The notes under the pieces: model-generated
Told to the model about the DNA's origin: nothing
Databases searched by the model: none
The model's input: only the letters and a program-made list of their open reading frames with translations
In this document: positions 16,648 to 25,480 of the stretch, in pieces
How the letters are laid out: the number at the start of each line of letters is the position of its first letter
Position numbering within the stretch: the first letter of the stretch is position 1
NCBI GenBank assembly: GCA_036263655.1
Contig: DATAGP010000013.1
Coordinates: 1-64,000 of the forward strand
DNA length: 64,000 nucleotides
Source: Schlegelella_A sp036263655
Lineage (GTDB): Bacteria; Pseudomonadota; Gammaproteobacteria; Burkholderiales; Burkholderiaceae_C
Direction: 5' to 3'
Made by a program: the position numbers and the translations under genes

Positions 16648-18552
16648 ATGGCGGCAACGGTGCGAGCGCGACGGGTCCGCCTCCTGGCGGCGGCGCTCGC
16701 GCTCGCCGGCTCGTGCACGGCCGGCGCCGCCGGGCTCGAGCACGAGGTGCGCGATCCGCACTACGGCGACACGCTGTTCCACTTCTTCCAGGACCACTAC
16801 TTCACCGCCGTGACGACGCTGATGGCGTCGCAGCACTTCAACCGCGTCTCCCGCCACGACGACGAGGCCGAGGTCCTGCGCGGCGGCATGCTGCTCTCGT
16901 ACGGGCAGACGCGCGAGGCCGGCGACATCTTCGCGCGGCTGATCGAACGCGGCGCCCAGCCGCCGGTGCGCGACCGGGCCTGGTTCTACCTGGCCAAGAT
17001 CCGCTACCAGCGCGGCTATCTGGCCGAGGCCGAGGCGGCGCTGGCCAAGGTCGAGCAGGCGCTGCCGGGCGCACTCGAGGAGGAGCGCCTGCTGCTCGCG
17101 GCGCACCTGCTCATGGCGCGCGACGACCACGCCGGCGCCGCCCGCATCCTCGACGGCAAGGCCGGGCGCACCCCGGGCGCACGCTACGTCCGCTACAACC
17201 TGGGCGTCGCCCTGCTCCGCTCCGGCGACGTCGCGCGCGGCAGCGCCGTCCTCGACGAGCTCGGCAGGCAGGGCGCCGAGAACGAGGAGTACCGGGCGCT
17301 GCGCGACCGCGCCAACCTGGCGCTCGGATTCGCCGCCCTCGCGGATGCGCGGCCGAAGGAGGCACGCACGTATCTCGAGCGCGTGCGCCTGAAGAGCCTG
17401 TCGGCGAACAAGGCGCTGCTCGGCTTCGGCTGGGCCGCCGACTCGCTCAAGGAGCCCAAGCTCGCCCTCGTGCCATGGGCCGAGCTCGCCGGTCGCGACT
17501 TCAGCGACAGCGCCGTGCTCGAGGCGCAGATCGCCGTCCCCTACGCCTTCGCCGAGCTCGGCGCCTACGCACAGTCGCTCGACGGCTACAACGCGGCGAT
17601 CGCGTCGTTCGAGCGCGAGGGGCGGGCCCTGCGCGAGTCGATCGAGGCGATCAGGAAGGGCGCCCTCCTCGAGGCCCTGGTCGAGCGCAACCCCGGCGAC
17701 GAGATGGGCTGGTTCTGGAGCATCGGCGAGCTTCCGACGGGGATGCCGCACGCACGCCACCTGGCGCAGGTGCTGGCGCGGCACGAGTTCCAGGAAGCGC
17801 TCAAGAACTACCGCGACCTGCGCTTCCTGGCACGCAATCTCGACGAATGGAAGGACAAGCTCGGCACCTTCGGCGACATGCTGGCGACGCGGCGCAAGGC
17901 CTTCGCCCAGAAGCTGCCGCCGGTGCAGGGCCGACCCTGGCAGGTGACGCTGGACGCGCTGCACAAGCGCCGCGACGGCCTCGCCGGCGAGATCGCGGCA
18001 GGCGAGAGCGCCGGTGACGGCGAGGCCTTCGCCGACGACCGCGAGACGGCGCTGCTCGCCCGCCTCCAGAGTGCGCGCCAGGCCGTCGACGCGCTCGCGG
18101 CCATGCCAGGCGCCGATGCCGAGACCCAGGCGGACCTGGTGCGCACGCGCGAACGCCTGCGCATCGCTTCCGGCGTGCTCGCCTGGCAGCTCTCGCAGGC
18201 GCGGATCGACCGCGCCTGGACGCTCGGCAAGGAGCTTGCGAGCGTCGACGCGGGTCTCGTCGGCGCGAGCCGCCGCGACGCCGCGCTCGCCGAAGCGCAG
18301 CGCACCGAGCCGGCGCGTTTCGAGGCCTTTCGGACGCGCATCGCCGCCCTCGACCCGCGCCTCGGCGTGCTGATCCCGCACGTCGCCTCGCTCGGCCAGG
18401 AGCAGCGCGTCGCCGCACAGGAGATCGCGGTCGCCGAGCTGACCAGGCAGCAGCATCGCCTCGCCGCCTACGAGACGCAGGCCCGCTTCGCCGTGGCCCA
18501 GCTCTACGACCGCGCCTACGCCAAGGGCATCGATGGCACCGCGAAGCGCTAG
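16648..18552 (+). CDS. Periplasmic TPR-like helical-repeat protein
   Basis: A 634-residue exported protein (signal peptide about 1-30). Residues 40-350 form TPR-like helical pairs, for example HFFQDHYFTAVTTLMAS, YGQTREAGDIFARL and VRDRAWFYLAKIRYQRGYLAEA. The last 250 residues are a long charged, coiled-coil-prone region. Similar large TPR proteins (GltE/GltD-like) sit in the periplasm in Myxococcus gliding clusters. Here it lies between outer-membrane components and the TolQR-like motor, so it may bridge them. It overlaps the next gene by 20 bp. Confidence 0.65.
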   Translation: MAATVRARRVRLLAAALALAGSCTAGAAGLEHEVRDPHYGDTLFHFFQDHYFTAVTTLMASQHFNRVSRHDDEAEVLRGGMLLSYGQTREAGDIFARLIERGAQPPVRDRAWFYLAKIRYQRGYLAEAEAALAKVEQALPGALEEERLLLAAHLLMARDDHAGAARILDGKAGRTPGARYVRYNLGVALLRSGDVARGSAVLDELGRQGAENEEYRALRDRANLALGFAALADARPKEARTYLERVRLKSLSANKALLGFGWAADSLKEPKLALVPWAELAGRDFSDSAVLEAQIAVPYAFAELGAYAQSLDGYNAAIASFEREGRALRESIEAIRKGALLEALVERNPGDEMGWFWSIGELPTGMPHARHLAQVLARHEFQEALKNYRDLRFLARNLDEWKDKLGTFGDMLATRRKAFAQKLPPVQGRPWQVTLDALHKRRDGLAGEIAAGESAGDGEAFADDRETALLARLQSARQAVDALAAMPGADAETQADLVRTRERLRIASGVLAWQLSQARIDRAWTLGKELASVDAGLVGASRRDAALAEAQRTEPARFEAFRTRIAALDPRLGVLIPHVASLGQEQRVAAQEIAVAELTRQQHRLAAYETQARFAVAQLYDRAYAKGIDGTAKR

Positions 18553-21379
18553 CCGCCGCACGCTGCGGCTGACGATGCTGGCGGCGCTGCTGGCGTCGAG
18601 CACGCTCGCCGGCTGCGGCGCCTTCGGCCGCGGCGGCTCGCCGGACAACGAGCCAACCCTGCGCACCCTCGCCGGCCGCAGCATCGCGGTGCAGACGGAC
18701 GGCGCCTTCCCGCAGGTGAGCGAAGCGCAGGCCATCGAGGCCTACCAGAGATTCCTCGCCATCGCACCGACGGCCGGCCAGCGCGGCGAGGCGATGCGCC
18801 GCATCGGCGACCTGGAAATGGAGCGGGCCGAGAGCCGTGCGGCCGGAGCGACCGGGGTCGCCGGTGCCGACGCGCCCGACTTCAAGGTGGCGATCGCCCG
18901 CTACCAGGAGTACCTGAAGACCAACCCGAACGACGCCGGCAATGACCGCGTCCTCTACCAGCTGGCGCGGGCGCACGAGCAAGGCGGCGACCTCGAGACG
19001 GCCCTGAAGACGCTGGACCGCCTGGTCGCCGACTTCCCGGCGACGGCGCACCGCGACGAGGCGCAGTTCCGCCGCGGCGAGCTGCTGTTCACGGCGCGCC
19101 GCTATGCCGAATCGGAGAAGGCCTTCTCGGTCGTCCTCGCCGTCGGCCCGGCGAACGGCTTCCACGACCGCTCGCTCTACATGCACGGCTGGTCGCTCTA
19201 CAAGCAGGCGCGTCTGGAGGAGGCACTGGCCTCGTTCTTCGCCGTGCTCGACCTGAAGGTCGGCGACCGGCCCGGCGAGGGCGGCCTCGAGACCCTGCAC
19301 GGGCTGTCGCGCGCCGACCGGGAGCTGGTCGAGGACACCTTCCGCGTCGTCAGCATCAGCCTCGAGAACCTGAAGGGCGCGGCAACGATCGCCGCCTTCG
19401 TCGACTCGCCGACGCGCAAGGGCTACGAATTCCGCGTCTACGAGCAGCTCGGCGAGCTCTACATCCGGCAGGAGCGGACCAAGGACGCCGCCGACACCTT
19501 CGGCGCGTTCGGCCGGCGCAACCCGCTGCATGCGCAGGCACCGGTGCTGCAGGCTCGGGTCATCGACATCTACGAGAAGACCGGCTTCGGTGCCCAGGCC
19601 CTGCTCGCGAAGAAGGAATACGTGGGCCGCTACGGCCGCGACAGCGAGTTCCGCCGCGCCAACCCCGAGGGCTGGGAGAAGGCGCAGCCGCTGGTGCGAA
19701 CGACCCTGGTGGAGCTGGCACGCCACCACCACGCGAGCGCGCAGAAGACGAAGGCGAAGGCCGACGCGCAGGAAGCGATCGTCTGGTACCGCGAGCTGAT
19801 CGCGTCCTTCCCCGCCGACGCCGAGGCGCCGAAGAGCCACTTCCTGCTCGCCGAGCTGCTGTACGACGAAGGCCGGTTCGCCGAAGCGAGCGACGAGTAC
19901 GAGAAGACGGCGTACGGCTATCCGCGCCACGAGCGGAGCGCCGACGCCGGCTACGCCGCCCTGCTCGCCCGGGGCGAGCAGCACAAGCGCGCCGCGGCCG
20001 CCGAGAAGGCGACCTTGCAGCGGGCGGCCGTCGCCAGCGCGGTGCGCTTCGCCGATGCCTTCGGCAGCGATGCGAGGACCGGCCCGGTCCTCGCCGACGC
20101 CGCCGAGAAGCTCTACGCCCTCGGCGACGCGCCCGCCGCGGCGGCGCTGGCGCAACGCGTCGTCGACCTCGGCCCGGCCGCCGCCGACGCGCAGCGCAAG
20201 GTGGCGTGGACCGTGCTCGCGCACACCGCCTTCGAGAGCCAGGCCTTCGACCGCTCGGAGCGCGCCTACGCGGAGGCGCTGCGCCTCACCGGCGAGCGCG
20301 AGCCGGGCCGCAACGATCTCGTCGAGCGCCAGGCCGCCGCTGTCTACAAGCAGGGCGAGCAGGCGCGCGAGGCGGGCAAGGGACGCGAGGCGGTCGCCGC
20401 CTTCGCGAGAGTCGCCGCGGTGGCGCCGCAGTCGGCGATCCGAGCCACGGCGCAGTACGACGCCGCCGCGTCGCTGCTCACCCTGAAGGACTGGGAGGGC
20501 GCCGCGGCGACGCTCGAGGACTTTCGCAAGCGCTACCCGAACCATCCGCTGCAGGCCGAGGTCGGCGGCAAGCTCGCCGTGGCCTACCTCGAGAAGAAGC
20601 AGTGGCCGCAGGCCGGCGCGGAGTACGAGCGCATCGCCGCGGCGAGCAAGGACCCGGCCGTCATGCGCGATGCGCAATGGCAGGCCGCCGAGCTCTACGA
20701 GAAAGGCCAGGCCCGCGCGGCCGCCGCTCGGGCCTACGAGGCCTACCTGCGCCAGCACCCGCAGCCGCTCGAGCCCGCGGTCGAGGCGCGCTGGCGCCTG
20801 GCGGCGATCGCCCGCCAGGATCGCGATGCGGCGCGCGAAGCGGCCCTCATGAAGGACATCCTGCAGGCCGACCAGGCGGGCGGCGCCGCGCGCACGTACC
20901 GCACGCGATTCCTCGGCGCGACGGCGGCGCTCGCGGTCGCCGAGCCGACCGCCGAGCAGTACCGCCGGGTCGCCCTCGTCGAGCCGCTGCAGCAGCAGCT
21001 GCGCCTGAAGAAGGCGCGCATGGAAGACGCGTTGAAGGCCTATGCCGTCGCCGCCGATTACGGCGTCGCCGACGTGACGACGGCCGCCACCTACCGCATC
21101 GCCACCCTCTACCGCGATTTCGGCAAGGCGCTGCTCTCTTCCGAGCGGCCGAAGCGCCTGTCCAGGGTCGAGCGCGAGCAGTACGACGTTCTGCTCGAGG
21201 AGCAGGCCTATCCCTTCGAGGAGAAGGCGATCGAGCTGCACGAGGTCAACGCGCGGCGCGCCACCCAGGGCGTCTACGACCAGTGGGTCAAGGACAGCTT
21301 CGCCGCGCTGCGCGAGCTGCGGCCGGTGCGCTACGGCAAGAGCGAAGTGACGGAAGGAGCGATCGATGCGATCCGCTGA
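18533..21379 (+). CDS. Large TPR lipoprotein
   Basis: A 948-residue predicted lipoprotein (LAGC, Cys28) made almost entirely of TPR units. Clear repeats include NDRVLYQLARAHEQGGDLETAL, EAQFRRGELLFTARRYAESEKAF and HFLLAELLYDEGRFAEASDEYEK. A TolA-binding (YbgF)-like or BamD-like use, tethering envelope proteins to an outer-membrane machine, is typical for such proteins. It resembles GltE-type or AglT-type proteins of gliding clusters in size and position. No catalytic motif is visible. It is translationally coupled at both ends (20-bp and 14-bp overlaps). Confidence 0.7.
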   Translation: MAPRSASRRTLRLTMLAALLASSTLAGCGAFGRGGSPDNEPTLRTLAGRSIAVQTDGAFPQVSEAQAIEAYQRFLAIAPTAGQRGEAMRRIGDLEMERAESRAAGATGVAGADAPDFKVAIARYQEYLKTNPNDAGNDRVLYQLARAHEQGGDLETALKTLDRLVADFPATAHRDEAQFRRGELLFTARRYAESEKAFSVVLAVGPANGFHDRSLYMHGWSLYKQARLEEALASFFAVLDLKVGDRPGEGGLETLHGLSRADRELVEDTFRVVSISLENLKGAATIAAFVDSPTRKGYEFRVYEQLGELYIRQERTKDAADTFGAFGRRNPLHAQAPVLQARVIDIYEKTGFGAQALLAKKEYVGRYGRDSEFRRANPEGWEKAQPLVRTTLVELARHHHASAQKTKAKADAQEAIVWYRELIASFPADAEAPKSHFLLAELLYDEGRFAEASDEYEKTAYGYPRHERSADAGYAALLARGEQHKRAAAAEKATLQRAAVASAVRFADAFGSDARTGPVLADAAEKLYALGDAPAAAALAQRVVDLGPAAADAQRKVAWTVLAHTAFESQAFDRSERAYAEALRLTGEREPGRNDLVERQAAAVYKQGEQAREAGKGREAVAAFARVAAVAPQSAIRATAQYDAAASLLTLKDWEGAAATLEDFRKRYPNHPLQAEVGGKLAVAYLEKKQWPQAGAEYERIAAASKDPAVMRDAQWQAAELYEKGQARAAAARAYEAYLRQHPQPLEPAVEARWRLAAIARQDRDAAREAALMKDILQADQAGGAARTYRTRFLGATAALAVAEPTAEQYRRVALVEPLQQQLRLKKARMEDALKAYAVAADYGVADVTTAATYRIATLYRDFGKALLSSERPKRLSRVEREQYDVLLEEQAYPFEEKAIELHEVNARRATQGVYDQWVKDSFAALRELRPVRYGKSEVTEGAIDAIR

Positions 21380-22073
21380 GCTGCGCAGCGCGGTGGCGCG
21401 GGTGCTCGTCGCCGCGACGGTGATCGCCGCCGCCGGCTGCAGCACCGTCGGCGACACGTTCGGCAGCGCGCGAAGCGCCATGGGCCCCGCCCCGTCCACC
21501 GCCGCGACGGCCACGAGCGCGGCGACCCCGGCGGGGCCGGCGCGCCCGCCTCCGGAAGCGCCGGTCGCGCCGGCCGTGAAAGCAGCCTTCGAGCAGGCCA
21601 GCCAGGCGCTGAAGAACGGCCGCGCCGGCGAGGCCGAGCGCGCCTTCCGCGCCCTGGCCCAGGCCCATCCCGACCTCGGCGGCCCGCACGCCAACCTGGG
21701 CGTCCTGCACCGCCAGGCCGGCCGCCTCGACGAGGCGATCGCCGCATTCGAGCAGGCCACGCGCATCAACCCGCGGCAGCCGATCTACTTCAACCATCTC
21801 GGCGTGGCCTATCGCCAGCAAGGCCGCTTCGCGCAGGCGCGGGAGGCCTACGAGAAGGCGATCGCGCTCGATGCCGGCTACGCGGCGCCGGTGCTCAACC
21901 TGGGCATCCTCCACGACCTCTATCTCGGCGACGGGCTGCGAGCGCTCGAGCTCTACGGCCGCTACCTGGCACTCGCCGGCAGCGACGTGACCGTGACGAA
22001 ATGGGTCACCGACCTCAAGAACCGCAAGCCGGCGCCGATCAGGGTCGGGATGCTCCAGGAGAAGCTCGAATGA
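21366..22073 (+). CDS. TPR lipoprotein
   Basis: A 235-residue predicted lipoprotein (AAAGC, Cys25). An Ala/Pro-rich linker leads to four to five TPR units from about residue 68: AFEQASQALKNGRAGEAERAF, PDLGGPHANLGVLHRQAGRL, QPIYFNHLGVAYRQQGRFAQA and more. It most likely scaffolds protein contacts at the inner leaflet of the outer membrane. Its coupling to the next gene (ATGA) and nearness to the TolQ-like gene suggest it contacts the motor. Confidence 0.75.
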   Translation: MRSAELRSAVARVLVAATVIAAAGCSTVGDTFGSARSAMGPAPSTAATATSAATPAGPARPPPEAPVAPAVKAAFEQASQALKNGRAGEAERAFRALAQAHPDLGGPHANLGVLHRQAGRLDEAIAAFEQATRINPRQPIYFNHLGVAYRQQGRFAQAREAYEKAIALDAGYAAPVLNLGILHDLYLGDGLRALELYGRYLALAGSDVTVTKWVTDLKNRKPAPIRVGMLQEKLE

Positions 22074-22420
22074 CGACCCTGCCCTTCCCTGCGCTCGCCA
22101 TGGCGACGGCGCTGGCGGCCGGCGGTGCAGGCCCTGCGCTGGCGCAGGACCGCGCCGAGCTCGACCGCACGCCGATCATCGGCAACCGCGAGCTGCCGAA
22201 GGTTCTCTACATCGTGCCGTGGAAGAAGCCGCTGCCCGGCGACCTGTCGGGGCGGCCGCCGGTGAGCGTGCTCGACGAGGCGCTCGCGCCGGTCGATCGC
22301 GACGTCTTCCGGCGCGAGGTCCGCTACGACGCGCAGGCCCTCGCCAGGCCCGCCACCCCCGCAGGCACCGCTGCCCCGGCCGTGGCCCCGGCTGCCCGAC
22401 CCGCTCCCGCCGCCAAGTAG
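22070..22420 (+). CDS. Small exported hypothetical protein of the TolQR-like cluster
   Basis: A 116-residue protein with a signal peptide (cleavage near PALAQ, residue 26). A conserved-looking core follows: LDRTPIIGNRELPKVLYIVPWKK, then LSGRPPVSVLDEALAPVDRD. The tail is Pro/Ala-rich and disordered. I recall proteins with this IIGNRELPKVLYIVPW signature next to TolQ/ExbD genes, but no function is attached to them. It is coupled to the preceding TPR lipoprotein and lies 35 bp upstream of the TolQ-like gene. Confidence 0.6.
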   Translation: MTTLPFPALAMATALAAGGAGPALAQDRAELDRTPIIGNRELPKVLYIVPWKKPLPGDLSGRPPVSVLDEALAPVDRDVFRREVRYDAQALARPATPAGTAAPAVAPAARPAPAAK

Positions 22421-22455
22421 CCGGCACCCCTTTCGCATCGACCAGGAGATCCGCC

Positions 22456-23109
22456 ATGGACACCTACAGCACCGTCGTCAAGTTCTTCCAGGACTGTGGC
22501 GTCTTTCTCTACCCGAGCCTGCTCATCATGGCGCTCGGCCTGACCATCGCCATCGAGCGCTTCGTCTTCCTCAGCCGCGCGCGCAGCGACAACCGCCGCC
22601 TCTGGTCGCAGCTGCAGCCCATGCTGCAGAACGGCCAGTTCCGCGAGGTGCAGAGCGCGACCGCGAAGTCCGACGCCGCCGTCGGCAGGATCGTCCACTA
22701 CGGCCTGGCGCGGATGCAGGCGCCCGGCCGCCGCGAGGACTTCGATGCGGCCATGGAGGAAGGGATGATGGAGATCGTGCCGCGCCTCGAGAAGCGCACC
22801 CACTACATCGCCACCTTCGCCAACGTGATCACGCTCGTCGGCCTGCTCGGCACCATCATCGGCCTGATCAAGGGCTTCACGGCGGTGGCGCAGGTCAACC
22901 CGGCCGAGAAGGCAGAGATGCTGTCGGCATCGATCTCGATCGCGATGAACAACACCGCGTTCGCGCTGATGGTCGCGATCCCGTTCCTCCTCATCCACGC
23001 CTTCCTGCAGGCGAAGACGAGCGAGATCGTCGACGGCCTCGAGGCGGCGAAGATCAGCTTCCTGAACGTCGTCGCGCGCGTCCGCCCCGAACCGGCGCCC
23101 GCGCGCTGA
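22456..23109 (+). CDS. MotA/TolQ/ExbB-family proton channel subunit (AglR-like)
   Basis: A 217-residue inner-membrane protein with three predicted transmembrane helices, at about 15-38, 118-142 and 165-187. GLLGTIIGLIKGF and MNNTAFALMVAIPFLL match the two pore-lining helices of TolQ/ExbB, including the polar Thr residues. With a TolR-type partner it would form a proton-driven stator like TolQR, ExbBD, or AglRQS of Myxococcus gliding. An AGGAGAT ribosome binding site precedes the ATG. The order Q, R, R, then a TonB-like gene matches the motor module expected. Confidence 0.9.
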   Translation: MDTYSTVVKFFQDCGVFLYPSLLIMALGLTIAIERFVFLSRARSDNRRLWSQLQPMLQNGQFREVQSATAKSDAAVGRIVHYGLARMQAPGRREDFDAAMEEGMMEIVPRLEKRTHYIATFANVITLVGLLGTIIGLIKGFTAVAQVNPAEKAEMLSASISIAMNNTAFALMVAIPFLLIHAFLQAKTSEIVDGLEAAKISFLNVVARVRPEPAPAR

Positions 23110-23137
23110 TCCGCTCGCCACCCATCAAGGAGAGGCG

Positions 23138-23680
23138 ATGCGAGTCCGCCGCCTGAAGAAGACGCCGGCGCACCTGGAGATCACGGCGTTCATCAACCTG
23201 ATCGTCGTCCTGGTGCCGTTCCTGCTGTCGACGGCGGTGTTCACGCGGCTGGCGGTGATCGACCTGTCGCTGCCGGCGCAGTCGAGCGACGCGATCCAGA
23301 AGCTCGACCCGGACAAGCCGCTCAAGCTCGAGGTCGTCGTCCGCGCCGACGGGCTCGACGTGCAGGACAAGCACGGCGGGCTGCTCGACCGCATCCCGAA
23401 CGTGCCCGGCAAGGGCCCCGACACCAAGGCGCTCGGCCTCTTCATCGCCGCGATCAAGAACAGGTTCCCGCAGCAGGACGACGCCACGGTGCTGGCCGAG
23501 AACGCCACCTCGTACGAGACGCTGGTCAGGGTGATGGACGCGGTCCGCTCGGGGCACCAGGTGCAGAACGGCAAGCAGGTGCGGGTCGACTACTTCCCCA
23601 GCATCTCGATCGGCGACGCGCCGCTGCTCAACGCTTCGGGCGGGATTGCGCCGGCGACGCCGGCGGGGCGCAAGCCATGA
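23138..23680 (+). CDS. ExbD/TolR-family protein lacking the transmembrane Asp
   Basis: A 180-residue protein: short cytoplasmic N-terminus, one transmembrane helix (about 17-36) and a periplasmic domain of the ExbD/TolR type. The helix reads AFINLIVVLVPFLLS. The residue at the position of the proton-carrying Asp of ExbD/TolR is Asn20 (codon AAC at 23195-23197). The second ExbD-like protein next door keeps the Asp. The periplasmic part includes LKLEVVVRADGLDV and a long loop. This subunit may assemble with the Asp-containing one as a structural half of a heterodimer. Its stop overlaps the next start by 4 bp. Confidence 0.85.
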   Translation: MRVRRLKKTPAHLEITAFINLIVVLVPFLLSTAVFTRLAVIDLSLPAQSSDAIQKLDPDKPLKLEVVVRADGLDVQDKHGGLLDRIPNVPGKGPDTKALGLFIAAIKNRFPQQDDATVLAENATSYETLVRVMDAVRSGHQVQNGKQVRVDYFPSISIGDAPLLNASGGIAPATPAGRKP

Positions 23681-24171
23681 AGCGGACGCCCCTGCAGCGC
23701 CGCGCCGAGCGCAAGAACCGCAACCAGACGCTGGTCGACATGAACCTCGTGTCGCTGATCGACGTCTTCACGATCCTGATCTTCTTCCTGCTCTGGAATG
23801 CCGGCGGCGTCGAGATCCTGGCCAGCCCGAAGTCGGTGAAGCTGCCGGAATCGGCGTCGCAGAAGGCGCCGCGCGAGACGGTCGTCGTGATCGTCAATCG
23901 CGACGAGGTCGTTGTCGACGGCCGCAAGGTCGCGCTCGTCGCCGACGCGCTCGCCGCGCCGGGCGACGTCATCGAGCCGCTCAAGACCGAGCTGCAGCAG
24001 CAGGCCGGACGGCAGGTGATCCGCAAGGAGAACGAGGCGCAGAGCCGGCAGCTGACGATCATGGGCGACAAGGACATCCCCTACCGCCTGCTGCGCAAGA
24101 TCATGGTCAGCGGCTCGCAGGCCGGCTTCGCCGACGTGTCCTTCGCCGTGCGCCAGCGGGAGGACCTGTGA
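23677..24171 (+). CDS. ExbD/TolR-family stator protein
   Basis: A 164-residue ExbD/TolR-like protein. The single transmembrane helix carries the essential Asp29 in VSLIDVFTILIFFLL, which in ExbD/TolR/MotB carries protons across the channel. The periplasmic domain has the typical VVVIVNRDEVVVDGRKVAL and ITIMGDKDIPYRLLRKIM elements. It should pair with the TolQ-like channel and the preceding, Asp-less paralogue. Both ends overlap neighbours by 4 bp (ATGA, GTGA), so all three motor subunits are probably made in coordinated amounts. Confidence 0.9.
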   Translation: MKRTPLQRRAERKNRNQTLVDMNLVSLIDVFTILIFFLLWNAGGVEILASPKSVKLPESASQKAPRETVVVIVNRDEVVVDGRKVALVADALAAPGDVIEPLKTELQQQAGRQVIRKENEAQSRQLTIMGDKDIPYRLLRKIMVSGSQAGFADVSFAVRQREDL

Positions 24172-25355
24172 GCGCCGCGCTGGCCCTGCCGGGCGTGTCG
24201 TTCCGCAAGCCCGTGCTCGCCTGGGCCGCGATCGAGGACGACGACCTTCGCTTCAAGCGGATCGCGACCTCGGTGCTGACGGCGATGGCCCTCGCCGGCC
24301 TCGCCCTGCCCTGGCTGCCCGTGTTCAAGCCCGACCCCGGCGCGGCCCACGCCGTGCCGCTGCCCATGGCGCGCATCGTCCTCGAGCAGGCGGCCGCACC
24401 GCCAGCGCCGCCGCCGGCGATGAAGAAGGCCGAGCCGGTCCGGCCGGTGGAGACGCAGGCCGCGGCGACGCCGCCCAAGCCCGATGCCAAACGGCCCGAG
24501 CCGCCGAAGCCCGCCGCGCGCCTGCCCGCCGGCCCGCCCCAGGTGGCGCTGAACAAGGAGGCGCCGGTGCCCGAGGCACGCGTGCCGGTGCCCGACAAGC
24601 CGCCGGGCGAGATCGAGGCGGCGCGACGCAAGGCGGCCGGGATCGGCCTGCTGGCCATGAAGGACGACCTGCAGGAGCTGCACGGTGCCCCGGTCGCGGT
24701 CCAGCTCCGCAAGGACATCGCCCCAGGCCCGGGCGTCGGTACCAGCAGCGGCGTCGGCGTCGGTGCCGGAACCGAGGCCGGCGTGCCGACGCGCGCCCTC
24801 ATCACGTCGAACGTCGCCGGCGGCTCCGGCGGCATCAACACCGCGAGCTACAGCAGGAACACCGGCGGCGGCGGACTCGCCGGCCGCTCGACGACGATGG
24901 TCGAGGGCGTGATCGGCGGCGGCGGTGGCGGCGGGCCGGGCGGCGGCGGGGCGCGCGGCCGCGGCGACGGCACCGGCAGCGGCATCGGCGGCGCCGGCGG
25001 CTCGGGCGGCGGCGGTTCCGGCGCGGGCGCGGGCGGCACGCTCGCCCGCAGCGGCAGCGGCAAGGCGTCGCGCTCGATCGAGGACGTGCGCCTCGTCTTC
25101 GAGCGCAACAAGGGCTCCATCTACTCGATCTACAACCGGGCCTTGCGCGAGGAGCCCGGTTTGCAGGGCAAGGTCGTCCTCTCGCTGACGATCGCCGCCG
25201 ACGGCAACGTCACGGCGCTGCGCATCGTCTCGAGCGAGCTGAAGACGCCCGAGCTCGAGGCCAAGCTGCTGGCGCGCATCCGGCAGTTCGACTTCGGCGC
25301 CAAGGACGTCGAGGTGATGGTCGTCAGCTGGCCCGTCGACTTCCTGCCGTCCTGA
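24168..25355 (+). CDS. TonB-like protein with AgmX/PglI-type C-terminal domain
   Basis: A 395-residue protein from a GTG start overlapping the ExbD stop. A transmembrane helix at about 33-52 is followed by a Pro/Ala/Lys-rich TonB-like stretch. Then comes a long Gly/Ser/Ala-rich linker (about residues 185-300), and a C-terminal globular domain starting SRSIEDVRLVFERNKGSIYS and including GKVVLSLTIAADGNVTALRI. That C-domain is the AgmX/PglI type known from myxobacterial gliding proteins and related to TonB C-domains. It probably transduces motor force across the periplasm to the TPR and outer-membrane parts. It is the last gene of the cluster. Confidence 0.85.
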   Translation: MSAALALPGVSFRKPVLAWAAIEDDDLRFKRIATSVLTAMALAGLALPWLPVFKPDPGAAHAVPLPMARIVLEQAAAPPAPPPAMKKAEPVRPVETQAAATPPKPDAKRPEPPKPAARLPAGPPQVALNKEAPVPEARVPVPDKPPGEIEAARRKAAGIGLLAMKDDLQELHGAPVAVQLRKDIAPGPGVGTSSGVGVGAGTEAGVPTRALITSNVAGGSGGINTASYSRNTGGGGLAGRSTTMVEGVIGGGGGGGPGGGGARGRGDGTGSGIGGAGGSGGGGSGAGAGGTLARSGSGKASRSIEDVRLVFERNKGSIYSIYNRALREEPGLQGKVVLSLTIAADGNVTALRIVSSELKTPELEAKLLARIRQFDFGAKDVEVMVVSWPVDFLPS

Positions 25356-25480
25356 TCGAAGGCCGAGGCGGCTGACGCCGGTGTAACCTCCATGGCCGTC
25401 CACTCACTCAAGGGGTTGCATCGCAAGGCGGCGGCCCGTCTCATGGCGGGCACGCCCCGGTGCGCCATCTTCCCGATCCC

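Noticed and set aside
17801..21769. 1322-residue frame opposite the TPR lipoproteins
   Set aside because: Residue content is Arg/Leu/Ala-biased without any fold signature, whereas the plus-strand frames have lipoboxes and clear TPR repeats.
24720..25070. Gly/Ser/Ala-rich low-complexity DNA as a tandem repeat or mobile element
   Set aside because: It encodes the flexible linker between the Pro-rich and C-terminal domains of the TonB-like protein, and no exact repeat unit is visible.
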